A stretch of 64,000 bases of DNA, from the NCBI RefSeq assembly GCF_016802725.1, contig NC_052667.1, forward strand, positions 14,359,346 through 14,423,345, given 5' to 3'. Each line of letters opens with the position of its first letter. Positions within the stretch are counted from its first letter, which is position 1. The notes under the pieces are model-generated. The model was not told the origin of the DNA and did not search any database. It saw only the letters and a program-made list of their open reading frames with translations. This DNA comes from Solenopsis invicta. Taxonomy: Eukaryota > Arthropoda > Insecta > Hymenoptera > Formicidae. Position numbers and translations under genes: made by a program. Positions 47,542-57,706 of this stretch are shown piece after piece.

Positions 47542-47700
47542 TGTGTGTGTGTGTGTGCGCGCGTGTGTGCGTGCGCGTGTGTGTGTGTGTATCACAGCAG
47601 AGGTAAGGACCCCGCAGTTCATCACTTTTGCAGTATTTAATGACTCCAAACCATCTCTGCTGTGTGTGTGTATGTGCGCACGCGCATGAGTGTGTATTTT
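47541..47700 (+). repeat. GT/GC microsatellite with repeat unit, inner left arm
   Basis: Two (GT)n-rich blocks flank a unit of about 95 bp containing ATCACAGCAGAGGTAAGGAC and GCAGTATTTAATGACTCC. Inverted copies of the unit lie at about 48130, 48230 and 48375. ORFs here are products of the simple repeat. Confidence 0.8.
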
Positions 47701-48085
47701 GTGTGTGTTCGTTATATCAACGATATTCTACGACCACGTTTTGCTATTAAATCGAACCCGTCGGAACTTTATTTTCATGCAGGACAACGCTCGACCTCAT
47801 ACGGTGAATATAACGCGACGTTTTTTTCAACGACACGCAATTAGACTGTTAAATCATCCCACCAATACCCCGGACTTAAATCCAATCGAGCACATTTGGA
47901 CTGAAATGGAACGACGATTAAGGCGTCGCGAGGAACAGCCGTGAAATTTTGAAGAATTGGGAGAAATTTTAACGGAAATTTGGCACAACATTCCGCAAGA
48001 CTGTATTCCAAGATTGTATTGTATAAATATGCGAGAACGCTTGCAAGCAGTAACTGATCAGAGAGGAGGAAATACACACTATTGA
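47690..48085 (+). pseudogene. Tc1-like transposase, C-terminal remnant with a stop
   Basis: The frame contains FMQDNARPHTVN and, 34 residues after that Asp, the catalytic Glu in TPDLNPIEHIW, so the spacing is DD34E as in the Tc1 family. TGA at 47942-47944 falls after EEQP. The same frame continues with NFEELGEILTEIWHNIP and CINMRERLQAV to a natural stop at 48083-48085. The N-terminal DNA-binding region and the first catalytic Asp are absent; repeat DNA occupies their place. The element could only move with help from another copy. Confidence 0.88.
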
Positions 48086-48099
48086 ACGCTCATGCGCGC

Positions 48100-48440
48100 G
48101 AGCGCATACACACACACAGCAGAGAGAGTTTTGAGTCATTAAATACTGCAGAAGTGACAAACTGCGGGGTTCTTATCTCTGCTGTGATACACACACACAC
48201 ACACACACACACAGAATAAAGTGGATTTGGAGTCGTTAAATACTGCAGAAGTGACAAACTGTTGGTTCCTCATCTCTGCTGTGATACACACACGCACGCA
48301 CACACGCACGCACGCACGCACACACACGCGCGCGCGCGCGCGCGCGCACACACACATACACACAGTAAAGAGGGTTTGGAGTCATTAAATACTTCAAAAG
48401 TGACGAACTGTGGGCTCCTTATCTCTGCTGTGACACACAC
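48100..48440 (-). repeat. three inverted copies of the 95-bp unit separated by CA/CG microsatellite
   Basis: GTCATTAAATACTGCAG, GTGACAAACTG and ATCTCTGCTGTGATACACAC recur three times with (CA)n, (CACG)n and (CG)n between. The unit count differs from the left side (three against one), so the inner part has expanded asymmetrically. Confidence 0.8.
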
Positions 48441-49235
48441 ACACACGATGTGCAAAAATCTGACCGGCAACCTCCACGTGGTGCACATTGGGTAATGCTA
48501 ATGTCGGCGGTAGACGTCATTTTTCGGAAAAATGTACAGTAAAAAATGTATGTCTTTGAAGTCTTGTAACTCGGTCAAAAAAAACTGTAGAAAAAATTTA
48601 AAAAAAGCATTTTGTAGAGAAAATGTCATACTTTATGGCACTTGCATTGGATTTGTCAAGAAAAAATTTGTTATTGAGCTACAGGCTGTTAAATATACGT
48701 TATTTTAAGGAAAAAATAGTGTATCTTTTTGGGGCATAGTACTAAGAAATTGAAAAAATTTTTGAAAACCATTAATAGCATGTTAAAGCTGAAACTTCGA
48801 GCTTTAAAATGGTTTTTTGATTTTTTGTCTACGATGGTTTTTCACGGAGTACGGATATCATTTGTAAAAAATGCAGGTTTAGCTTCAAAGTTGCGTAACT
48901 TGGTCAAAAAAAATCGTAGAGAAATTTTAAGAAATGCATTTTGTAGGTAAAATGTTGAAGTTTTACTTGAATTATTCGAAAAAATTTGTTGGTCAATCTG
49001 CAAAGTGTCGAAAATGCGAAATTTTAACGAACAAAACAAGGTGTGCTTTTTTACTGCATAAGACAAGGAAGTTAAAAGAATTTTGAAAATCTGCTGGTAG
49101 AGTGTTAAAGCTCGATTTTCAAGCTTCAAAATGCTTTTTTTTTATCTATTATGATTTTTCACCGAGTTACAGTCATTTGAAAATAGCCTAATTTTTGGTG
49201 TCTGGAAAGTGTTCCCTATTTTTTGTTGAGTAGTG
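48441..49235 (-). repeat. right TIR
   Basis: This is the inverted copy of the left arm, from GATGTGCAAAAATC and CGGCAACCTCCACGTGG to the terminal GAGTAGTG, with a few percent difference by eye. Such arms could fold into a very long RNA hairpin if read through. Confidence 0.85.
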
Positions 49236-49237
49236 TA

Positions 49238-50610
49238 TAATAGCCTAAAAGTTGTAACACTATAAGGTAAAGACGGCATAGCATTCTATAATTCACACGT
49301 ATATTCCACACACACATGCACACAGTATGTACATGAAGGATCACTACATTGACAAACCGAAAAGCATCTCTTAAATAATGCAGATTTTGCCACTTTTGTT
49401 ATAGCCATATGAAAAGAAATATTATTTTACATATAAAATTTTAATTTTGCGTGTTTAACTTAATTAGTTAACTAATTAGCTTAATTTACAACTAATATTT
49501 AATACATGTACATTACATCTTGAATGAACAAAATCAGACAGAAATCTCCACAGCATATACGAATTTAAATAACGGAATTAATAGCAAATCAAAATTTTCC
49601 AATTTTTAATAATAATTGTTGATAATTAGATAAATTTTATTATAAATTATTCAAATAATGATTGCAAATAAAATTCTTCCAGTTATAAAGTTTTACAAAT
49701 TTTTAATAAGAAATAATCATTCGACATAAAAATCACAGCTAGTATACACGAAAGTACATATGTAACATAAAATAAAAGGCTTATTGTCGCTAAACCCCCC
49801 TTTCCTTCTTATAAAATTTAATGTTTGAGTTAAAACAAACCTTTAAAAACATAAAACGCAAGATTTTATTTTAATAAGTTTAACTATTTCCAAATTGTAG
49901 ACGTTATAAGTCAAATAGGCTGAAATACCTTAGTAAGATTCTTTCCGACGAACACCGACGCACACTTACACATTGACTGCACCACACAGACACTACTAAT
50001 GCATAGACAGCGCTAAAAGATTTTTTCGGCAATACTTACACTTTTCTTACCACTTTCCTAAGGTACCTAATATTTTATACATTCAAATCGAAAGTCTCAA
50101 TTTTTTCTAACTTTCCACTTAAAAGTTACAGAATAAAATATATATGTATATAATTTTATTCATTGTTCCGAATGCATCTTCTTAAGAGAATAGCCTTGAC
50201 AATCATTGCATCATTGCATCATGCATTGATAAAATTCCATGCAAGTAAAACTTTCTTTAAATAAATCTAATATAAAATCACGGTAAAACATTACGAGTAA
50301 AAGCTCCATTTGAATAGCAAGAACTTTTCTTTCTTTTAAACACTCTACAATTACGGAATTACAGTAATAATATTAATATAATATTATTGAAAATGAATTA
50401 CTATTTTATTAACAAATTACAGGAAATTTTAAAAGGTGTAACAAAAATAAGAAATGCATCTCACCACCAATAATTGTGTAAACCAGGAAATAAATGAGTA
50501 AATATCTCCAATAATTTTTAAATGAATTAAGTAATACATCTACACACATATACACGCACACATCTTTACGCCTATACATGTACAGGCCAGAGACAAGCTC
50601 CTTTAAATAA
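49238..50610. other. AT-rich non-coding DNA with diverged repeat copies
   Basis: No gene is seen. The stretch 49245-49565 is a diverged relative of about 32530-32880 (shared ATGCA, TTAAATAATGCA, ATTATTTTACA and AATTTTAATTT in order). A further partial copy at 50534-50610 is interrupted by the DIRS element. Confidence 0.6.
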
Positions 50611-50653
50611 TAATTATAAAATCAAACGAACTTACCGAGTGAAGTTCGATCTG

Positions 50654-50820
50654 AATTATGCTTGTGGTTTTGTCCGTATGGACAATTATACTGTAGTAGT
50701 GTTCCTGCTACACTCACCAACAGTTTAGAATAGGCGCCGAAAAACGAAAGGTGACGCCCTTGATCGGATACTCGTGCCGTCAGTCTCCTACGGTTCTATT
50801 CCGTTCCGCCATATCATTTG
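50654..50820 (+). repeat. 3' inverted terminal repeat of DIRS element
   Basis: On the plus strand it reads AATTATGCTTGTGG and onward to CCGCCATATCATTTG, the inverse of the right-end repeat. It differs in the first bases (GCTTGTGG against GCTCTGTGG), and that difference lets the two halves of the internal region be assigned to their parent ends. Confidence 0.92.
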
Positions 50821-50896
50821 TTCAGAGAATAAAGCAAATCGCCTAGGTAAATTTTAAGATTGGGTGGGAAAAAATTCTATTATGGGAGGGAAAAAG

Positions 50897-51008
50897 GTCC
50901 ATACGGACAAAACCACAAGCATAATTCAAATCAAACTTCACTCGGTGAGTTTGTTTGATTTTATAATTATGCTCTGTGGTTTTGTCCGTATGGACAATTA
51001 TACTGTAG
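50897..51008. repeat. DIRS internal complementary region
   Basis: On the minus strand this 112-bp segment reads the outermost part of the right end (CCACAGAGCATAAT) joined directly to the outermost part of the left end (ATAAAATCAAAC ... GAATTATGCTTGTGG). It therefore records the element's end-to-end junction. In the DIRS model it templates completion of the cDNA ends and circle formation. Confidence 0.9.
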
Positions 51009-51311
51009 ATGTTTAGAGGGCGATTTGCGTTTTGAAGAAAGAGAAGAAAACTAGATTCTTCTCGTTAGTTTTTCTGTTTTTTGAATATCTTAATACAAAA
51101 GAATATATCTTGTCAGTAACTTAATGACATTACACGTTTATGCGCTATTAAAACCTAGATTAACAAGTAAGGGAATAGAAAGAAAGGACAAACGCTTTTC
51201 GCAGGTTTTAAAATAGCTTCAAGTATTCCTACTCTTATCTATAAAATCTTATCTGTAAGGTGTGAAAATTTTATCTATGAGTCTTTCAAATTCAATAAGA
51301 CCTATGAATAT

Positions 51312-52298
51312 TTAAGGCTGTAGGACGGAATTGCTGAATTCTTCCGGATTTATAATTGGACGGTTATAAAAACGCGCAAAAATTTGGGATGACCCCGACC
51401 AACCTGCAGCCCGTTTTATTAAATCTAAAGTTACTCCTTTTTGGGCTGCCCGAGAAGTAGAAGCGTGGCGTGTACTGTGTGATGCGAAGAAATCGGTCCT
51501 AACTCCACAGTCTTCTAAGCTCGAACGTATCCAGCGACTAATCGTCTGTTGACCAACGGCCCTGTGAGGGCGAACGAAGGAAATGAAAAAAGAATCGTCC
51601 GAGGAAGTTCGTAAATTTCGGGTTACCTCTAAATAATGTTTAGCTAATTTGTAAATGCAAAGACTTTCGTTACCTTCAAATGGAGAGAACGAGAAGGACG
51701 GTTGTAAACGACCTGGAGCGGATGTTTTAATGCGCCCTGGTACTTTGATAACAAGTTTATCCCCTATAAAAATTTGAGATAGTTTAAAAGACGCAAACGT
51801 CTGTACACGTTGGCCGGTGCCCAAGGCGAGGAGTAGGACCAATTTCTTTGTAATAACATCAAGCGAAAGCGAATCATAAGGGAACCAGGTGGCGAGTTTA
51901 GCTAGTACTGGAGCCGGATCCCAAATAAGGTCGTAACGATGGCGAGGAGGTTTTAAGACTCCTACTCCTTTACAAAAGCGTTTTATTAACGTGTGATTTC
52001 CTATCTCGTTATGCGTAATAAGAGAGATAGCGCTACGCATGGTGTTAATTGTTGAGTATGAGTTTGCTTGTTGCAGCTCTTGAGCTAAAAACTCTAAAAA
52101 TTGCGCAGGGCTTGGCGCGAAAGGAGAAATCGAAATGGATTGCCAATAAAACCACCAGTCTTTCAAAGGCTTAGAGTATTGCCTAACTGTTGAACTGGAT
52201 AATGAGGCTAACATAGCCTCTAGAGCCCTCTGCGGAACTTCTCGATTTTGAAAGGCTAGCCGGATAAGCTCCCTGCCGCCAGGAAAAGAGTTCTCCAT
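51312..52298 (-). CDS. DIRS tyrosine recombinase, intact 328-codon frame
   Basis: The frame opens MENSFPGGRELIRLAFQ and is uninterrupted. The N-terminal SAM-like core-binding half contains STVRQYSKPLKDWWFYW. The catalytic half has the first Arg in GTGQRVQTFASF, the H-x-x-R pair in HSTRHASTS and the nucleophilic Tyr in FARFYNRPI, the full R-H-R-Y set. The enzyme would integrate circular cDNA by recombination, which explains the lack of integrase and of target duplication. It is the best preserved gene of the element. The true start may be upstream, since the preceding sequence is frameshifted. Confidence 0.9.
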   Translation of the reverse strand: MENSFPGGRELIRLAFQNREVPQRALEAMLASLSSSTVRQYSKPLKDWWFYWQSISISPFAPSPAQFLEFLAQELQQANSYSTINTMRSAISLITHNEIGNHTLIKRFCKGVGVLKPPRHRYDLIWDPAPVLAKLATWFPYDSLSLDVITKKLVLLLALGTGQRVQTFASFKLSQIFIGDKLVIKVPGRIKTSAPGRLQPSFSFSPFEGNESLCIYKLAKHYLEVTRNLRTSSDDSFFISFVRPHRAVGQQTISRWIRSSLEDCGVRTDFFASHSTRHASTSRAAQKGVTLDLIKRAAGWSGSSQIFARFYNRPIINPEEFSNSVLQP

Positions 52299-52345
52299 GC
52301 AGGGTGGTGGTCTACCTGACCAAGAAAATGTAAATGCATCTACTC

Positions 52346-53831
52346 CTATAGCGCCCAGATCTGGGAACCAAGATACGTAAATTGCACATTTTGCATTAAT
52401 GATTGAAGCAGATCTATGTCAAAAGGGCCAAATTGTGACCGAATCATTGAAAAGGCGGCTTGTGATAAGGACCACTCAGAATCTAGACTCACTATTCTAG
52501 ATTCTCGATCAGCGATAGAGTTATCGATCGAGGCAATATAAGATGCAAATAACAAAATATTACGCTTTTTGCACCATGACCAGGTTTGTTTTGCTAAGGC
52601 TGATAAATGCGGGTACTGAACAGAACCAAAACGATTGATGTATGATATCGCTGTCGTGTTATCTATGCGGAGAAGGATGTTGCAATTAGAAAGATCCTCT
52701 GCAAAACATTTCAAACCATAAAAAGCAGCTTTTAGTTCAAGGAAGTTTATATGAACGGATTTCTCACTCTCCGACCACCATCCTCGAGTATCCAACTCAC
52801 CGCAAGAAGCGCCCCACCCCGTTAAAGATGCATCTGAAAATATCTCTTGAACTGCTGTATTTGAACAGATAAAATAAGCCTGATTATGATCAGATAAGAT
52901 CTTAATCCACCATTGGAACTCTTTAACCAAGTGGAGAGAAATTTTCATTTTGGCCATATAATTATCGTTTTTATCCCTTAGTGCTAGAAATTTTTCTCTC
53001 TCAAATTCTTTAGTATACAGAAGTCCGTACTGCACCGCCGGACATATTGAAATTATCGAGCCGATCATGCTTGCAAAATCTTTAATTCGGCATTTAGATT
53101 TTCTTGAGGAATCGGAGATCATTTTAAGAAGAGTTGAGCGCTTTTTGGGAGAAATCGAAATCGACTGCGCCGCGGAATTAAAAATAAACCCCAAGTATTT
53201 GCAGGATTGTGCAGGGATAAGTTGCGATTTCGAAAAATTAATAAGGAAACCTAAAGACGAAAGCAAGTTTATGGAAGCGTTTAGATTTTCCAAGCAGTCC
53301 TCCCGCGAGGACCCAAAAAGCAGAAAATCATCCAGATAGACAACTGAGCAAAATCCTTCATTCCGCAATCAAGCCAATACTGATCTCAAAATTTTAGTGA
53401 ATATATATGGTGCTGTGGAGAGCCCAAAAGGCAAGGCTGCGAACTCATACGTGACGCTACGCCACTGAAAATGGAGAAAGCGGCGACTTCTGGGAGAGAT
53501 TGGGACGAATAAGTAAGCATTTTCCAAATCTATAGTCGCCATCCATGAATCCTGGACCATCAATTGAATCACCATGCGCCAATCCTCTAACTGAAAATGA
53601 GGGAGAGATAATAAATAATTCAAATCTTTTAATTCAAGATAAAACGCATTCCACCCGATGTCTTTTCTATGAGAAAGAATTGTGATAAAAATTGATCCGC
53701 AGAGGGTGAAGTGGCTGTTATAGCACCCTTCGAAAGTAGGCGCAGAATTTCTTTATCGCAGGCCTCGGTTGTAGAGAAATTCGGATCTTGTAAACGATTA
53801 CGAATGGGCGGGGGTGAGGAGAAGGGTTATT
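52346..53831 (-). pseudogene. DIRS reverse transcriptase and RNase H, stop and frameshifts
   Basis: RT starts in one frame (DKEILRLLSKGAI, SQFFLIEKTSGGMRFILN), shifts near 53640 into NYLLSLPHFQLEDWRMVI and DLENAYLFVPI, then meets a stop at 53369-53371. The same frame goes on with the catalytic YLDD (SVVYLDDFLLFGSSRED). RNase H follows with IFSDASLTGWGAS, FLELKAAFYGL and RIDNTTAISYI and a late Asp in NSIADRESR, so all four catalytic acids are present. The frame ends at 52346; a readable segment in another frame (GVDAFTFSW) shows that the parent protein extended toward the recombinase. Confidence 0.88.
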
Positions 53832-55296
53832 TCATAGCCTCGAATCGCTTTTAATACCTCTAGAACCCGCGTTACCTTTTTCCACTGCAATATATATTTT
53901 GAGAGTCAACCAGCCGTTCTTACTTCTTCTAACGGTGAGATCGTGTCCGGGAGCGAGATCGGTGGCGAATGCTGCGGGATCGGTCCGACTTCGTTCTGGC
54001 TCCTGTGTTGCAAACCATGGGTGCCTGTTTCGACACAGGGGCTTTGCCTTATAGGTTAGGAGCTGCTTCGTTGGCTTTTGTTGACTAAGTTGATAGCCTG
54101 TTTTAGTCAATGCACTAGATCCTGAAGAAAACCTCGATAGGTTCTTGCCTGCTTTTTCACAAGCTTGGACTGACTTCAAACCTTCTGCAAAAGTCGAGCC
54201 AAAGAGCCATTCATCGACTGCGGATTGGTCGGCTGCTGACTTTCCCACAAATGTCAGACATGGTTTGATGACTGATTGTCTAGCTAGGGACAGCCTATAC
54301 AGGTGGTCCGCCAGTAGGTGGATGCCATCCGCCAATTTTGCAATAGCAGATTTTACATTCGGCTGCAAAGGCCTTGATAGGCTTTCAAGAGATCTGAAAT
54401 TCCTGAGCCAAAAGCGTTGAGGCAAGCGCCTACCTGTAACTGAACTTTACATTGGTATTCGTCCCGCTTTAAGACGCTATGATGTTTTGACAACGCCAAC
54501 CTTATTTCGTTGTTTAACTTACGGGGTCCGTTATCTGCTAAACTTCCTTTAATTTCGAATTTTGAGAGCAAATTTGTACGCAGCTCTTCTTTCAGACCCA
54601 AGCGAACTTCACCTTTAGTAGATTCGAAAATCGTAGGGTCCCAGGGAGACTCATTTGAAACTGGATGCTTTCCGAACAATTCGTTTATCAGAAAAGCGTC
54701 ATTTTCTTTATCTATATCTGGCGAGCTCGCAATAATTACCTCAGGGTCGAAGCAAACTGTCGGAGGACACCGTTGGTCTGAAAAAGGAAGGAAACATGGT
54801 CAGATAAGGCAATCGGTTATGTTCCTTCTTTGCCGTAACAAAGGAACATACCTGGTTCGCCGCCCCGGTTCTGAAGAACCATCTGCCTATCTGCCTGCCC
54901 GTTAACTTCTGTATGAGAGATTTGTCGTTCTCCCAACAGGGAAGGATCAGTATCCTCGGCCATGACGTGTCCTGTTACCATGTCCTTCGCAACAATGTTT
55001 CCCGGTACGATGTCCTCTGGTACGACGTCCTGGATATGACCCGAAGCGTCTATTTCAGGAATTCTCGGAGTGGTGTACTCTCTCATAAAAGCGAGGATCT
55101 CCTTGAGTGCCAAAGTCAACTCATCACGTTGAGATGAGGGGACAGGGGAGTCCCCGCGCGAGGCGCGTGAGCTAACCTCTATTGAGGATGCGTCGAGATC
55201 TGTCTGATAGACGGGATCTCTTGATGAATTTCTTGGATATCGTTCCCGTGAACGTCTCACAGAACGATAACGATACCTGTGCTTATGTTTAGGCAT
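53832..55296 (-). pseudogene. DIRS gag gene with a spliceosomal intron, one frameshift
   Basis: The ATG at 55296 opens a basic N-terminus (MPKHKHRYRYRSVRRSRERY). Exon 1 runs to 54852 (codons ending RGGEP). A GT-AG intron (54851-54778) interrupts a codon at phase 1. Exon 2 continues in frame (CPPTVCFDPEVIIASS, then ELFGKHPVSNESPWDP, LGLKEELRTNLL, CLNAFGSGISDLLK). A one-base shift near 54375 moves to the frame containing SRPLQPNVKSAIAKLADGIH and ends at 53832. The segment order is that of DIRS Gag proteins. Without splicing the frame stops at 54817. Confidence 0.8.
54778..54851 (-). other. 74-bp GT-AG intron in the DIRS gag
   Basis: The donor is CCAG|GTATGT at 54851. The acceptor TTTCCTTCCTTTTTCAG ends at 54778 with an uninterrupted pyrimidine tract. 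Both match the metazoan consensus closely. Removing it joins the frame of 55296-54852 to that of 54777-54353, which are otherwise in different frames. Confidence 0.82.
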
Positions 55297-55372
55297 ATCG
55301 AGAACGATAATTCACTGCAAAATAATCGAATAGAGAAACAAACTAACTGTTGGTTGCGTGCAACAGAAAAAC

Positions 55373-55542
55373 AATGATATGGCGGAACGGAATAGAACCG
55401 TAGGAGACTGAAGGCAGGAATATCCGATCAAGGGCGCCACCTTTCGTTTTTCGGCGCCTATTCTAAACTGTTGGTGACAAAGTGTAGCAGGAACACTACT
55501 ACAGTATAATTGTCCATACGGACAAAACCACAGAGCATAATT
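55373..55542 (-). repeat. 5' inverted terminal repeat of DIRS element
   Basis: On the minus strand it reads AATTATGCTCTGTGGTTTTG, then TCCGTATGGACAATTATACT and onward to CCGCCATATCATT. It is the inverted partner of 50654-50820, with about 90 percent identity by eye. Confidence 0.92.
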
Positions 55543-56459
55543 TTACATACTTCCTACCTATACCCCTCAAAAGGCAATATCTTTATACATTCAGATTTTA
55601 AATCTCATTAAAATCTGTCTGCGCGTGCAAGAAATACAAATTTTTCTTTCTTTAAAATATTTATACGTTACACATGCTGCATGCAGTGAAGAAAATCAAT
55701 AATCTTATGAGAGATTTACACGTGAAAAAGATCTAACTATAAGTCAAAAACTATTAGATCTGGAAACACGAAAATTTACACTCAAGTTTTTTTTAATATT
55801 TTAATGCTAAATACTAAACCTCAAATTTTTAATTTTATTAGTTTTGAAAATATCAATTTTTAAAGATCAATAATTTTAACATGTAACTTCCATAAGAGAA
55901 CACATCTGAACTTTTAAAATAATAAATCGCCGGTAAAAAGGTAATAATGATATAACAACCATAATTGTACTGCAATGATACATACATTTATTAAAATTCC
56001 GCAACTTTGTTTTAAACCGTTTTCAAACAATTAAGCTTTTTATTTTGCGCTCCCGCTGTAAGAGTGAGAGAGACGCACTTATGTGAGAACCTATAGTAAA
56101 ATTCATTTTCTTTTTTATTTAATTATTCGAAAACTACTGGCTACATCTTTAAAAGATTATACACTTAAACTAATTAAGCGACCACCTTTCTACTAAAATT
56201 ATTGTTTTTGCGAAATATTTATTAAAAATGTTAATAACAAAATTTTATAATATTTTATCACAAAAATAACGAATGAAGCTAAAAAGCGACCAGTTTAGTA
56301 AACGCATCTTATTTTCTGTAACAGCGCAAATTAGGAAATAAGTTGTCAAAACCATCGATTTATTATTTTTAAGTGAAATTCATTATAGTATTCACACAGA
56401 CAATACACATGTAAGAGGTAACACCTTCCCGCGCCTACAAGCTAGCCTACTTAAACGAG
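55543..56459. other. AT-rich non-coding DNA
   Basis: No gene, RNA or repeat array is seen. The sequence continues the background interrupted by the DIRS element. Confidence 0.6.
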
Positions 56460-56700
56460 CTTTGCGGAGCGTTTTCTCATTGTCGGTCCAGATTTTGAGC
56501 GATTAACATCTAGTTAAAATCGCGTAGTGCATTGTTGGCCGGGAGCTCGCACAGTTAACATCTAGTAAAGACCGCGCATACATTGTTGGCCCAGCGTTTG
56601 CACAGTGAACATCTTATTGACAGTTCAGTAGTCGTTCAGGCAGTGAATATTACATTGTTAGCCCAGCGTTCGAGTAGTTAATATCAAATTAGCATTTTAA
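56460..56700 (+). repeat. degenerate tandem repeat of about 50-75 bp, four copies
   Basis: CATTGTCGGTCC (about 56479), CATTGTTGGCC (about 56531 and 56581) and CATTGTTAGCCC (about 56654) are each followed by GCGTTCGCACAGTTAACATC-like sequence. The block is more GC-rich than its surroundings and may be the remains of an LTR or promoter. I found no termini to support that. The stretch to 57190 holds no recognised gene. Confidence 0.45.
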
Positions 56701-57189
56701 CTTAGAGTCAGTGCGGTTTTAACATCTACATTTTGGCCTTCAATCCGTACGTACGTCTTCGCGTATTGTTAAACTCTTGTCTTTAATATTTTGAAACCAG
56801 TGCTCTGCCAGCTCTTATTTAAATTTACAATTTTTATTTTAATTTAAGTATACTGTACTTGTAAAATATCTCGTTTTTTATTACATCTTGTACGTTGAAG
56901 GCGTTCCGTGGAACCCTGCGTTCTCGAATTCATCTTTTAACGAAGAAATTATAATAAATCTAATAATCAGTAAACGTAGTAAAATCTTTATTTGAGCTGG
57001 AATTAATATTTTGTAAATTCTGTGACAATCTACATCCCTGCCGATGCCGCAGAAGGCTGACAACTATATTTCCTGTTCTTCACAGAGGCCTGAAGTGATC
57101 TTCCCCGGCGTTGGGAACAATCGAAATTTTTAAATAAAATTCTGGTGAGTAAATACGACTTTTGTTACATTTGTGAATATTTGAATTAA

Positions 57190-57190
<1 letters not shown>

Positions 57191-57223
<33 letters not shown>

Positions 57224-57282
57224 GCACGCACGCACGCACGTACACGAACACGCACACGCACACACACACACACACACACACA
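57191..57282. repeat. CA-rich microsatellite
   Basis: (TA)n passes into (CA)n with CACG variants and back to (CA)n, about 90 bp. ORFs across it are artefacts of the simple repeat. Confidence 0.95.
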
Positions 57283-57299
57283 TATATGGATAGTTGAAC

Positions 57300-57666
57300 A
57301 TAATTCCAGCATTGAAATCTCAAATAGGAATAACACTGATTATTGAATAATACTATACTTACAACATTTGAGTTTAATAATTATAACTTATACGTATGAA
57401 CAAGTACAGTCAACACCAAAAGTTAAATTTCTTGAAATAATTTGACATTTTATTTTCAACAAATCCCGAATATCTTTGATTTGATCTTTCATGCTAAACA
57501 AAAGTAATGATTTATTAATGCAAATATATACTTGGTGACTCAGGAAAAGGGATTTAGATAAAATAAAGAAATAATAAGCATATTTCGAATTAATTTGAAA
57601 TCATTGAACTAATGAATTATAGAGTTGATTTATAAAATTCAAATACCCAGTGTCAAATAAATAAGG

Positions 57667-57706
<40 letters not shown>

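Larger units (their letters stand above)
46738..49235 (+). mobile_element. Tc1/mariner-type DNA transposon with very long inverted repeats, defective
   Basis: The ends are CACTACTCAA (46738) and TTGAGTAGTG (49235), flanked by TA on both sides (46736-46737 and 49236-49237), the Tc1 target duplication. Inverted similarity runs about 800 bp inward on each side (46738-47541 and 48441-49235). It continues with interruptions through GT/CA microsatellite and a unit of about 95 bp (GCAGTATTTAATGACTCC). Between the arms only the C-terminal part of a DD34E transposase remains. Typical Tc1 TIRs are tens to a few hundred bases long. Confidence 0.9.
50611..55542 (-). mobile_element. DIRS-type tyrosine-recombinase retrotransposon
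   Basis: The element is read on the minus strand: 5' inverted repeat (55542-55373), gag with intron, RT-RNase H, tyrosine recombinase, internal complementary region (51008-50897), 3' inverted repeat (50820-50654) and a 43-base extension to TAATT at 50611. There is no integrase and no ordinary target duplication. TAATT occurs once at each end (50611-50615 and 55538-55542), consistent with site-specific crossover. All diagnostic parts of the DIRS group are present. Lesions are frameshifts near 54375, 53640 and 52350 and a stop at 53369. It sits in a copy of the AT-rich background repeat. Confidence 0.93.

Noticed and set aside
47501..47689. Cys/Val-rich ORFs over GT repeats (also 48139-48363 and 57080-57336)
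   Set aside because: Low-complexity translation of GT/CA microsatellites.
49236..49260. GTTGTAACA right of the Tc1 element as the true end of the gypsy LTR
   Set aside because: The surrounding bases align with the AT-rich background repeat at about 32530, not with the LTR, and no target duplication matches.
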